Source: Candidatus Bathyarchaeota archaeon (GTDB lineage: Archaea; Thermoproteota; Bathyarchaeia; TCS64; B23). Taken from it: a stretch of 42,519 nucleotides of DNA. The notes beneath the pieces were generated by a model. The model had not been told where the DNA came from. It worked only from the letters and a program-made list of their open reading frames with translations, and made no database searches. Position 1 is the stretch's first letter. Every line of letters begins with the position of its first letter. The stretch spans positions 1 through 42,519 of the forward strand of contig CALEIY010000006.1 of the NCBI GenBank assembly GCA_937898665.1, in the 5' to 3' direction. This document shows positions 24,719 to 32,116 of this stretch, piece after piece. A program made the position numbers and the translations under genes.

Positions 24719-26098
24719 TTATGAGAACTTGGCTGAGAGATACCGGATTAGCGCCCTAAACGCCTTCCCGAATAGGAAGAAGCGGCGTTTCCTAAACGTC
24801 TCAATCATATAGCTTGGATTGAGGTAGAAGCTTAGGTAGGCCCTACTTAGCAGCATCCTCAGATCCTTCGGGGAGAGGCCTGGAAGCTTCATCACGGGTG
24901 TTAGTGTGTCGAACTTCGACCAATCCCTCGTTATCAGCCACCCCTCCCTTAAGGCCATGTCGAAGGCCTCCGTGCCTGGGTAGGGTGTGAATATCGTAAA
25001 CTGGGCGAAGGTTGGCTTGAGTTTTTTTGCAAACTTTATCGTCTTCATTATGAGCTCCTTCGTCTCACCTGGTATTCCGAGTATGAATGTGGCCACGGTG
25101 TTGAGGCCCACCTCCTTCAGTATCTTGAAGGCCTTCAACACCTGGTCTATCGTTATCCCCTTCTTTATGAAGTCCAGCATCCGCTGTGTTGCTGACTCGA
25201 CGCCTATGTATATGCTGTGGCATCCAGCTCTACTCAACGCCTTTGCAAGCCTCTTATTCATCGTATTCGCCCTGGATGAGCATCCCCATCCTATATCCAG
25301 ACCACTCCGCACTATTCCTTCGGCTATGGCCTCAGCTCGCTTCATGTGGAGTGTGAAGGTATCGTCGAGGAACTCTATCTCCCTGACGCCATACTTATCG
25401 TGTAAGAGTCTCAGCTCATCCAGAACAGACTCGACGCTCCTAGCCCTCCAAATCTTGCCCATGAGCTTCGAGGATGAGCAGAATATGCATCTATATGGGC
25501 ATCCACGACTTGTGAGTATCGTGCCGAAGCTGTGGTCTCCCATCTTGTACCTATCCATCGGAAGGAGATGGTAGGCTGGGAGAGGTATCGCATCTATGTT
25601 CTTTATAAACGGCCTGTCCTCACCCTCCTTTATCACCTCCCCATCCCTATACGTTATGCCCCTCACACCTCTCAGATCCCTACCTTTCTCCAGCCTCTCA
25701 GCTAACTCACGTATAGTGAACTCCCCTTCCCCCCTCACCACTATATCTAACGACGGACACTCCTCCAAAGACTCCCTAGCCGTGAAAGATACGTGGGGTC
25801 CACCTATCACCGTCTTGACGTTGGGAAGCTCCTGCTTTATCATTTCCACCACCTTATAAGCGTCGTAGATGGTTGGCGTGGCGGCGGATACGCCGACGAG
25901 ATCTGGATCGAATGCCTTGGCCTCTCTAACCACATCTACGAAGTCGTACTCCATGGCCAGAGAGTCCACGATCTTGACTTCATGTCCATCCAGCTCGAGT
26001 GAAGAGGCGAGATATGCAAGGCCCATGGGCGGGCTCGTCGTCTCCAAGACTTCCCTTATCTTTGACGAAGAGGGTGGAAGGACTAGGAGAACCTTCAT
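24719..26098 (-). CDS. B12-binding domain radical SAM protein (459 aa)
   Basis: The N-terminal cobalamin-binding Rossmann domain (residues 1-140; LVLPPSS..PPMGLAYLASSLELDGHEVKIVDS, VIGGPHVSF) precedes the radical SAM core with SRGCPYRCIFCSSS near residue 190. Then come EIEFLDDTFTLH, YIGVESATQRML and FILGIPGETKEL, all typical of class B enzymes. The basic, hydrophobic C-terminus (FRKRRFFLFGKAFRALIRY) could contact membrane. A TATA-like element lies 33 nt upstream. It is the first gene of a two-gene unit. It could be a lipid-modifying enzyme of the GDGT ring synthase type, but the sequence alone does not decide this. Confidence 0.85.
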   Translation of the reverse strand: MKVLLVLPPSSSKIREVLETTSPPMGLAYLASSLELDGHEVKIVDSLAMEYDFVDVVREAKAFDPDLVGVSAATPTIYDAYKVVEMIKQELPNVKTVIGGPHVSFTARESLEECPSLDIVVRGEGEFTIRELAERLEKGRDLRGVRGITYRDGEVIKEGEDRPFIKNIDAIPLPAYHLLPMDRYKMGDHSFGTILTSRGCPYRCIFCSSSKLMGKIWRARSVESVLDELRLLHDKYGVREIEFLDDTFTLHMKRAEAIAEGIVRSGLDIGWGCSSRANTMNKRLAKALSRAGCHSIYIGVESATQRMLDFIKKGITIDQVLKAFKILKEVGLNTVATFILGIPGETKELIMKTIKFAKKLKPTFAQFTIFTPYPGTEAFDMALREGWLITRDWSKFDTLTPVMKLPGLSPKDLRMLLSRAYLSFYLNPSYMIETFRKRRFFLFGKAFRALIRYLSAKFS

Positions 26099-26120
26099 TA
26101 AGGGAGTTAAGAAATAACTT

Positions 26121-26134
26121 CCATATATTTTTTA
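26121..26134 (-). promoter_or_regulatory. promoter of the radical SAM gene pair
   Basis: The minus strand reads AAAAAATATATGG, centred about 33 nt before the ATG at 26098, a strong TATA-like match predicting a leader of about 7 nt. Confidence 0.5.
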
Positions 26135-26202
26135 AGGTTATTTTCTAAGATAGAAGCTTTCTTTTCCTTTTTCCTTGATTTGCCGTTAATTATATTCTCT
26201 TC

Positions 26203-26397
26203 TTAAAAAATGAGAGAAATAGCCTCCAATCCACTCTTAATAGCCTTAAAAATCTCCGCATACTTACAGGATTTACATCCTCCCTTATTCCATGCGTTCA
26301 GCAAGATTCCATCCGAGGGCGGATATGAGGATTCTTCGTGAAATGCTTGAAGAAGTCCCTCAACTCCGTCTTGGATTCCATCAACGTTCTTTAACTC
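26203..26397 (-). pseudogene. possible gene remnant, open frame without a normal start
   Basis: On the minus strand a frame stays open for about 64 codons from the stop at 26398-26400 to TAA at 26203-26205. It reads ELKNVDGIQDGVEGLL, then SSYPPSDGILLNAW, then GGCKSCKYAEIFKAIK. The composition is protein-like and holds a CxxC, but there is no ATG or GTG; the first TTG leaves only about 33 residues. It lies directly downstream of the second TFB. It may be the tail of a decayed gene, or chance. I do not recognise a family. Confidence 0.25.
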
Positions 26398-26413
26398 TTA
26401 GAGAAGCCGATGA

Positions 26414-27334
26414 TTAGATGTCGAGGTTCAAGGCCTTCTTCAAACCCTTATACCTGTTCCTAATAGTGACCTCCGTCACCCCTGCGGCGTCGGCGATCAT
26501 CTTCTGAGTTCTCCGCTCGTTGTTGAGGACGCATGCGATGTATAGGGCTGCGGCGGCTAGGCCCATGGGATCCTTCCCCGCCGTCGTCTTCAGCTTCTCA
26601 GCTCTCCTCAATATGTCGATGGCCAGCCTCTGCGTCTTTTCACCCACGCCGACCTTCGCAGCGATCTTCGGCACCCTCAACTCGGCCTCTGGAACAGGCA
26701 TCTGAAGCCCAAGCTCGCGGAGTAGAAGCCGGTAACACCGAGCGATCTCCTTCTTATCCATCGGACTCTGAGCAGCCACCTCCCTAAGGGTTCTGGGAGT
26801 CCGAGTCAATCTACAGGCTGCGTAGAGGGATGCCGCAGCTATGGCTGAGATGGAGCGTCCACGCACTAACCCCTTCTCCAAGGCCTTACGATATATTATG
26901 GCAGCCTTCTCCTTCACCGATGAGGGGATATGCAGCTTATCCGACAGCCTATCCAGCTCAGCCATCGCCTGGGCGAGGTTTCGATCTATGGAGCTGTGTA
27001 TCCTCGACCTCATATGCCACTTCCTAAGCCTCAGCATCTGAAGCTTAGTCTTGAAGGGGATCTCCTTCCCCATGGCGTCACGGCCAACGCGGCCTATCAT
27101 GGTTGTTAGACCCTTATCATGAACCGAGTAGGTCAGCGGAACTCCAACCCGGCTTCGAGCCTCCTTCTCACTCTGGGTGAAGGCCCTCCATTCAGGCCCC
27201 TCATCGATGAGGGACTCCCTTATCACGAGGCCGCAGGCTCCGCAGATAACCTCACCAGACTCCTCATCATGAATGAGATTTCTGCTGCCGCACTCGGGGC
27301 AGACATCCTCCCGCCCGGATCTCTCTCGCCTCAT
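26414..27334 (-). CDS. tfb: transcription initiation factor B, copy 2
   Basis: A second full-length TFB, 306 residues. The zinc ribbon is CPEC..CGAC (residues 12-35), the B-reader is GPEWRAFTQSEKEARSRVG, and two cyclin repeats end in KDPMGLAAAALYIA and TEVTIRNRYKGL. It differs from copy 1 through much of its length, so it is not a recent duplicate. The nearest strong TATA box (27431-27440) predicts a leader of about 75 nt, long for this genome; a weaker one at 27381-27390 would give about 26 nt. Multiple TFBs usually allow promoter-specific or stress-dependent transcription. Confidence 0.96.
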   Translation of the reverse strand: MRRERSGREDVCPECGSRNLIHDEESGEVICGACGLVIRESLIDEGPEWRAFTQSEKEARSRVGVPLTYSVHDKGLTTMIGRVGRDAMGKEIPFKTKLQMLRLRKWHMRSRIHSSIDRNLAQAMAELDRLSDKLHIPSSVKEKAAIIYRKALEKGLVRGRSISAIAAASLYAACRLTRTPRTLREVAAQSPMDKKEIARCYRLLLRELGLQMPVPEAELRVPKIAAKVGVGEKTQRLAIDILRRAEKLKTTAGKDPMGLAAAALYIACVLNNERRTQKMIADAAGVTEVTIRNRYKGLKKALNLDI

Positions 27335-27430
27335 CCCCCTTCAACTACTATCCTTTGCTCCGCCGTCAAGTCTTCCTCATCTAAAATCAGAAGACCAATC
27401 ACCCGGGGGCATTACACACCCCAAGTTTCT

Positions 27431-27440
27431 CATATATAAA
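27431..27440 (-). promoter_or_regulatory. probable distal TATA box of the second tfb
   Basis: The minus strand reads TTTATATATG about 100 nt upstream of the tfb ATG. If used, the mRNA has a leader of about 75 nt containing a GTCTTC/GAAGAC inverted repeat and a four-codon ATG-to-TGA mini-ORF. Confidence 0.4.
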
Positions 27441-27473
27441 CTTTATGTTACCGACTTCCATAAATCAATCGAG

Positions 27474-28046
27474 CTAGCCTCGATCGCTGAGATTGAAGGG
27501 TTTACCTCCCTCAGCTATCTCCTCCGGTATCAGGGTTCTCCACCGCTCCATCCAGGAGAGGTCTCGCTCCTTATCCCTCAACTCGTCGGGGAGGAGCTCC
27601 GGCACCGACTCGACGGAGCTGCCGATCGGATACCATCGACCACACTTGGGGCAGTATAGTAAGCCGACCTCAACCTCGGTGAGGTTGAGGAATCGATATA
27701 GGCTGTCGATCTCCCCTGGAAACTCCCTCAGCAGCTCCTCTGGAGATTTGTCCAGGGAGTTGGTGAGGCGATCTAGGGCTTTGAGGGCCTCCTCTAGGAG
27801 TTTAATTGAAGCCTCACAGCCCGTTGAATCCGTGATGGCCTTTATGGCCTCGGGGCTTATGGTTCCATCGAGGAGCTGCTTAGCCAGCTGCCTATATCCA
27901 GCCTCATACTCCTCAACGGCGACTCCAGCCTTTGAGGAAAGTCTCTCCAACTCCTCCCGTGGGGTCTCCCACTTGAAGAACCAGGCCTTCAGGGGGTGAT
28001 GCTTATCTATGGGGCAGGCGAGGAGATTTAGGAGCCAGGGCTTCAT
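27474..28046 (-). CDS. Trm112-like zinc-binding protein with a long helical insertion
   Basis: The N-terminus (KPWLLNLLACPIDKHHPL) and C-terminus (LLYCPKCGRWYPIG..VPELLPDELRDKE) match the two parts of the Trm112 zinc domain, which activates several methyltransferases in archaea. Between them about 100 residues of predicted helix are inserted, making 190 residues against about 60 for simple archaeal Trm112. The ATG overlaps the HMG-CoA reductase stop (TGATG), so it is translationally coupled to lipid biosynthesis. The role of the insertion and the reason for this pairing are unknown. Confidence 0.7.
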   Translation of the reverse strand: MKPWLLNLLACPIDKHHPLKAWFFKWETPREELERLSSKAGVAVEEYEAGYRQLAKQLLDGTISPEAIKAITDSTGCEASIKLLEEALKALDRLTNSLDKSPEELLREFPGEIDSLYRFLNLTEVEVGLLYCPKCGRWYPIGSSVESVPELLPDELRDKERDLSWMERWRTLIPEEIAEGGKPFNLSDRG

Positions 28047-29335
28047 CACTTCTCACCCTTCAGCCTTCTCACAACCTCCTTAGCCCTGTCGAAGGTGATC
28101 CTACCTCCAGATGCGACAAGCTCCTCCACCGCCCTATCTATTAGATCTCCCTCAGCTCCAGCCATGATGACAAGATTCCTCGCGTGAAGTCTCATATGGC
28201 CGTATTGAATGCCCTCCTGAACCAGCGCCCTCAGGGCTCCGAGGTTCTGAGCCAGGCCGACGGAGACCATAACCTCTGCCAGCTCTCTGGCGGTTGAGAC
28301 GCCGAGGATCTTCAGCGCCAATCGGGCCATGGGATGGGTCCTCGTGGCTCCACCGACGACGCCTACGGCGAGGGGAAGCTCCAACTCGCCTACGAGGTCT
28401 CCATCCTCGTTTTTCCACCATCTGCTCAGCGCCCTATATCTACCCGTCCTCGCGGCGTAGGCGTGAGCTCCAGCCTCTATGGCCCTGTGATCCTGAGCCG
28501 TGGCGAGGGCGACGGCGATGATCCCATTCATTATGCCCTTATTATGGGTCGCAGCCCTATAGGGGTCGGCGTCGGCGAAGGCCCAGGCCTTAACGATGTC
28601 GTCGACAACCTCCTCTCCGCCGATGAGATCCTTCCTCACCACCGCCTCAGCCCTGGCGATACGTCTATCGGCTAGATTCGAGATTATGCGGAGGAGAACT
28701 CTGCCCCCAGTCAGCTTCTCCACCAGGGGGGCGACGGCCTCACACATGGTGTTGACGGCGTTAGCCCCCATCGCATCTCGACAGTCGACGAGGAGATGGA
28801 GGATGAGCATCTCCCCCTTCTCCGTCTCCAGCCTCCTCAGCTCCAGGTCCTTAGCTCCCCCTCCCAGCTTGACCAGTATTGGATCCTGCTCATTCGCCAG
28901 CTCCAAGATGCGATCCTTCTCCCCCCTCACGGCCTCCATCGCCTCCTCCATATCTGGGATGTCGACGACCTGTATCTGCCCGATCATCACTGGGTCGGTG
29001 CAGCTTGCCTTGATGCCGTCACCCTCCCTCATCAATCTCGCCATATTGCTGGCGGCCGCCACCACTGAAGGCTCCTCCAAGACCATGGGAACCATGTAAT
29101 CCCGACCGTTGATCCTGAAGTTGACGGCGACGGCGAAGGGATAGGCCATAAGGCCCAGGACGTTCTCTATCATCCTGTCAGCGACGTCGAGGCTTAAACC
29201 ACCACCCGAGCGGAGGAGGCTGACATCTTCATCGGAGAGGCCTGCAAACTCCGAGACGAGGCGGATCCGCTCCTCCACAGGCTTCTTATAGAAGCCTGAG
29301 ATACGGCTGCTGCGATCCTCCCGGGTCAACGTCAT
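28046..29335 (-). CDS. hmgA: hydroxymethylglutaryl-CoA reductase (class II type)
   Basis: It makes mevalonate from HMG-CoA, the committed step to archaeal isoprenoid lipids. The sequence follows the class II (Pseudomonas-type) pattern: SRISGFYKKPVEERI at the start, ENVLGLMAYPFAVAVNF near residue 56, DCRDAMGANAVNTMCEAVAP near residue 183, and HNKGIMNGIIAVALATAQDHRAIEAGAHAY near residue 263 with the catalytic lysine. It has 429 residues and no membrane anchor. Class II in an archaeon points to an ancient transfer from bacteria, as known in Archaeoglobus and Thermoplasmatales. It is translationally coupled to the Trm112-like gene. Confidence 0.95.
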   Translation of the reverse strand: MTLTREDRSSRISGFYKKPVEERIRLVSEFAGLSDEDVSLLRSGGGLSLDVADRMIENVLGLMAYPFAVAVNFRINGRDYMVPMVLEEPSVVAAASNMARLMREGDGIKASCTDPVMIGQIQVVDIPDMEEAMEAVRGEKDRILELANEQDPILVKLGGGAKDLELRRLETEKGEMLILHLLVDCRDAMGANAVNTMCEAVAPLVEKLTGGRVLLRIISNLADRRIARAEAVVRKDLIGGEEVVDDIVKAWAFADADPYRAATHNKGIMNGIIAVALATAQDHRAIEAGAHAYAARTGRYRALSRWWKNEDGDLVGELELPLAVGVVGGATRTHPMARLALKILGVSTARELAEVMVSVGLAQNLGALRALVQEGIQYGHMRLHARNLVIMAGAEGDLIDRAVEELVASGGRITFDRAKEVVRRLKGEK

Positions 29336-29375
29336 AACCCCCTAATGGAGTTCTGAGGCTTTAATGGTTATGGTG

Positions 29376-30194
29376 CTAGACATCGAAGGATGGGATGGGC
29401 TCCCTAGGCTTCAACTCGAATTCACAGTAGGGATCCCCGAGGGCTAGACATCTAGTCTCAACGGCGAGGAGATCCTGCTTAAGGATCTCCGATGCATATC
29501 CAGCGAGTATGCCCCTGATGTAATGGCTGAAGGGGTGATCTGCCTCCCCGCCCAGCTCACATTCTATACAGTGATAGACCCTAACCCGTAGATAGGGGGG
29601 ATGCTCCCTGAATTCTAATATCTCGGGGATTCCATATCCCAGGGACTTGAAGAGTAATGCGCCGATAATGATTTTATCCTCTAGCTTTGAGACTTCGATC
29701 CTCTCCGCCAATTCGTTGACATACCTCGCCCTCTCAGCCCCCACGGCTCTACCGATGTGGTATAGCATAGCCTCACCCCCGCTGCCCAGATGCTCCCTGA
29801 AGTCGATTAGGAAACCCCTTAGAGCAGGCTCGGATAGGATGATGGCCCTATGAGGGCCAAGCATTATGGGGAAGGATACCTCATCAACTATGAAGCCGTC
29901 AAACCGAGGTTTGATCACCTCAACCCTCTCAACGAATTCCAGAGACCTAAGCTCCTCAGCGAGATCCTCAGGCCCTACATCCGACCCCGTGAAATCGATG
30001 AAGAAGATGCCTCCACCCCATTCACCCCGCCTAACCGTCCCCGTCGTCGAGAAATAGGTGATGTCAAGTCCCTTATCGGCGATGAGGGAGGCGATTGCGG
30101 CGATTATCCCAGGCTTGGAGAAGCCCTCAACCCTGAATCCATAGAGCCTACGACCCTGATAAACCATGAATCTTTCAACGCTAAAAGAATCCAC
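29376..30194 (-). CDS. ACT domain plus V4R domain regulatory protein
   Basis: Residues 15-100 form an ACT-like small-molecule-binding domain (VEGFSKPGIIAAIASLIADKGLDI). Residues 130-265 form a V4R domain (LGSGGEAMLYHIGRAVGAERA, then HCIECELGG..HYIRGILAGYASEIL and ETRCLALGDPYCEFEL), which in other proteins binds hydrocarbons or tetrapyrrole-like ligands and carries conserved cysteines. This looks like a stand-alone sensor. The GTG start follows GGTGAGAAG; the ATG at codon 9 is an alternative. The ligand is unknown. It lies just upstream of HMG-CoA reductase on the same strand with a 40-nt gap, so it may respond to an isoprenoid or related metabolite. Confidence 0.82.
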   Translation of the reverse strand: MDSFSVERFMVYQGRRLYGFRVEGFSKPGIIAAIASLIADKGLDITYFSTTGTVRRGEWGGGIFFIDFTGSDVGPEDLAEELRSLEFVERVEVIKPRFDGFIVDEVSFPIMLGPHRAIILSEPALRGFLIDFREHLGSGGEAMLYHIGRAVGAERARYVNELAERIEVSKLEDKIIIGALLFKSLGYGIPEILEFREHPPYLRVRVYHCIECELGGEADHPFSHYIRGILAGYASEILKQDLLAVETRCLALGDPYCEFELKPREPIPSFDV

Positions 30195-30412
30195 CTTCTC
30201 ACCAAGGGGAAGAGTAAAGACGGTTATTTAACATTATAGTACTACCTACATTGGCGATTAGAATACTCAGCTCAAATTATGAGGCTTGAGACCGTATCGG
30301 AGGCTCGCCATGCGTCCATTCGAGTTAGGTTATCGACCAGCTGTGATGGTTGGGAACCTAAAAGTTAAAATTGGGATGAGACATCGGTTATGGAGATTCA
30401 GGAGCTGTCTAG

Positions 30413-30898
30413 ATGGTTGATAGGCGGTTGAAGCTTGTAACCGTTGGCGGAACCTTCGACCTATTACATAAGGGTCATCAGACACTCTTGGAGGAGGCTT
30501 TCAAGGTAGCCGATAGGGTTCTCATAGGGTTAACTACAGATGAATTTGCCAAGAAGCTCCACGACCACTATTTCGATCCCTTTGAGAAGCGATACTCAGC
30601 CCTCAAGAGGTTCTTGGAGGAGCGGGGATACAGCGACAGGGCTGAGATCATACCCATAAATGACCCCTATGGCCCGACTGTGGAAAACGGCGCGATCGAG
30701 GGCATCATCGTAAGTGAGGAGACGGAGCCTAGGGCGGATGAGATCAACAGGCTGAGAGTTGAGAGGGGTTTGAGACCCCTCCTAGTCTTCTGCATCAAGA
30801 TGGTATTAGCGGAGGATGGGAAGCCCATCTCCAGCACCAGGATTAGGAGGGGGGAGATCGACAGATATGGCAGGGTCATCAGGCGGAGGCCTGAATAG
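30413..30898 (+). CDS. coaD: phosphopantetheine adenylyltransferase (archaeal CoaD)
   Basis: It transfers AMP to 4'-phosphopantetheine in coenzyme A synthesis. The nucleotidyltransferase motif GTFDLLHKGHQ is near residue 13 and the C-terminal ISSTRIRRGEID near residue 140. At 161 residues it matches the archaeal CoaD type. The ATG follows GGAG. Its 3' end overlaps the next gene by 32 nt, an unusually long same-strand overlap here. Confidence 0.93.
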   Translation: MVDRRLKLVTVGGTFDLLHKGHQTLLEEAFKVADRVLIGLTTDEFAKKLHDHYFDPFEKRYSALKRFLEERGYSDRAEIIPINDPYGPTVENGAIEGIIVSEETEPRADEINRLRVERGLRPLLVFCIKMVLAEDGKPISSTRIRRGEIDRYGRVIRRRPE

Positions 30899-32045
30899 AT
30901 ACGCTGAGAGGCTTAGGGAGCTGAAACCAAGACTCCACGACTTCCTTAAACGTCTTGTAGGCACCCCAAGCCTCTCAGGCCATGAGGGAGAGGTGGCCGA
31001 GATCATAGCTGGGGAGATGGAGGAGCTCGGCTATGAGGTTGAGGTCGATGAGATGGGGAACGTCATCGGCAGGCGGGGAGTTGGAGGCCGCCTAATACTC
31101 TTCGATGGACACATGGATCACGTCGAGCCAGGCTCCCCAGACCGCTGGAGTCATCCACCCTATGGGGCAGAGGTGGTCGACGGCGTCCTCTATGGCCGTG
31201 GAGCCGTCGATATGAAGGGGGGCCTCGCAGCCCTCATCTATGGATGCTCCATCCCCGACGTCGAGGCTGAGATCATCGTCTCGTGCGTCGTCCACGAGGA
31301 GACCGTGGAAGGCGTGGCAACCAAACACATCATAGAGGGCCTGGGTAGAAAGCCCTATGCAGCCGTCATCTGTGAGCCGAGCGACCTCAAGCTCAGCCTC
31401 GGACAACGGGGGAGATGCGTCCTCAGGGCTTCGACACGGGGTGTGACAAGCCACGCCAGCATGCCCGAGCTGGGGGTGAACGCCATCTATGAGATGATAC
31501 CCCTCCTACAGAGGTTGAGGGAGCTAAGGCTTCCCAGGCATCCAATCCTCGGGGCTGGCTCAATAGCGGTTACAGATATCAGATGCAGCCCAGGCTCAGG
31601 GCCGATCATACCGGACCTATGCACCATCACCATAGATCGAAGACTCATACCAGGGGAGAAGCCTGAGGAGGTTGTGGAGGAGATTAGGGGGTTGACCCCA
31701 GGCGTTGAGGTGGAGCTCCTTGAGGAGGAGTTCACATGCTATACGGGCTATAGGATACGGGTTAGGGAATACTTCCCAGCCTGGATCACGCCTCGAGAGC
31801 ACTGGCTGACGGAGGAGAGCCTGAAGGCCCTGAATGAGGCCCTTGGATGGAGACCTGAGACGACGGTTTGGAGATTCAGCACCGACGGCGTCGCCACAGC
31901 CGGCGAGCTTGGAATACCCAGCATAGGCTTCGGCCCTGGGGACCCATCCCTCGCCCACCAGCCCGACGAGCATATATCGCTGAGAGACGTTGAAGCCGCA
32001 GCCCTCGGCTTCACAGCCCTCGCCTATAGGTTGTCGAGGCTCTAA
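30867..32045 (+). CDS. M20-family metallohydrolase (YgeY/ArgE/DapE-like)
   Basis: A zinc amidohydrolase or deacylase of 392 residues. Metal-ligand motifs are DGHMDHVEPG near residue 77, GRGAVDMKGG near residue 113, VHEETVEG near residue 150 and LAHQPDEHIS near residue 368. FGPGDPS and DGVATAGELGIP place it near the YgeY subgroup linked elsewhere to purine or selenium metabolism; the substrate cannot be told. ATG 30867 is chosen because GGAGGGGGGAG precedes it and the protein then starts close to the family's N-terminus. The ORF-track start is 17 codons further into coaD. Confidence 0.85.
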   Translation: MAGSSGGGLNRYAERLRELKPRLHDFLKRLVGTPSLSGHEGEVAEIIAGEMEELGYEVEVDEMGNVIGRRGVGGRLILFDGHMDHVEPGSPDRWSHPPYGAEVVDGVLYGRGAVDMKGGLAALIYGCSIPDVEAEIIVSCVVHEETVEGVATKHIIEGLGRKPYAAVICEPSDLKLSLGQRGRCVLRASTRGVTSHASMPELGVNAIYEMIPLLQRLRELRLPRHPILGAGSIAVTDIRCSPGSGPIIPDLCTITIDRRLIPGEKPEEVVEEIRGLTPGVEVELLEEEFTCYTGYRIRVREYFPAWITPREHWLTEESLKALNEALGWRPETTVWRFSTDGVATAGELGIPSIGFGPGDPSLAHQPDEHISLRDVEAAALGFTALAYRLSRL

Positions 32046-32083
32046 CTTTCACCCATCCCTCCCCATTAGGGGTATCTGGGAAG

Positions 32084-32092
32084 ATTTTTATC
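32084..32092 (+). promoter_or_regulatory. TATA box of the DUF763 gene
   Basis: ATTTTTATC is centred about 29 nt upstream of the TTG at 32117, fitting leaderless initiation at a TTG. Confidence 0.5.
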
Positions 32093-32116
32093 CCCTCCAT
32101 CCGAGTTGCCCTCGGA

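Larger units (their letters stand above)
26099..26413. other. AT-rich intergenic region, the only gap over 300 bases
   Basis: This 315-nt stretch between the radical SAM pair and the second TFB is clearly richer in A and T than its surroundings. It contains the radical SAM promoter at its left end and a 65-codon open frame without a standard start on the minus strand (26203-26397). I saw no tRNA-like element, insertion-sequence end or repeat array in it. Confidence 0.6.

Noticed and set aside
26099-26413. Mobile element or CRISPR in the AT-rich gap
   Set aside because: No terminal inverted repeats, transposase fragment, direct repeats or regular spacing could be seen.
30195-30412. Gap between the V4R gene and coaD examined for an RNA gene
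   Set aside because: It contains weak TATA-like sequences only (including one before coaD). No cloverleaf, array or conserved motif was seen.
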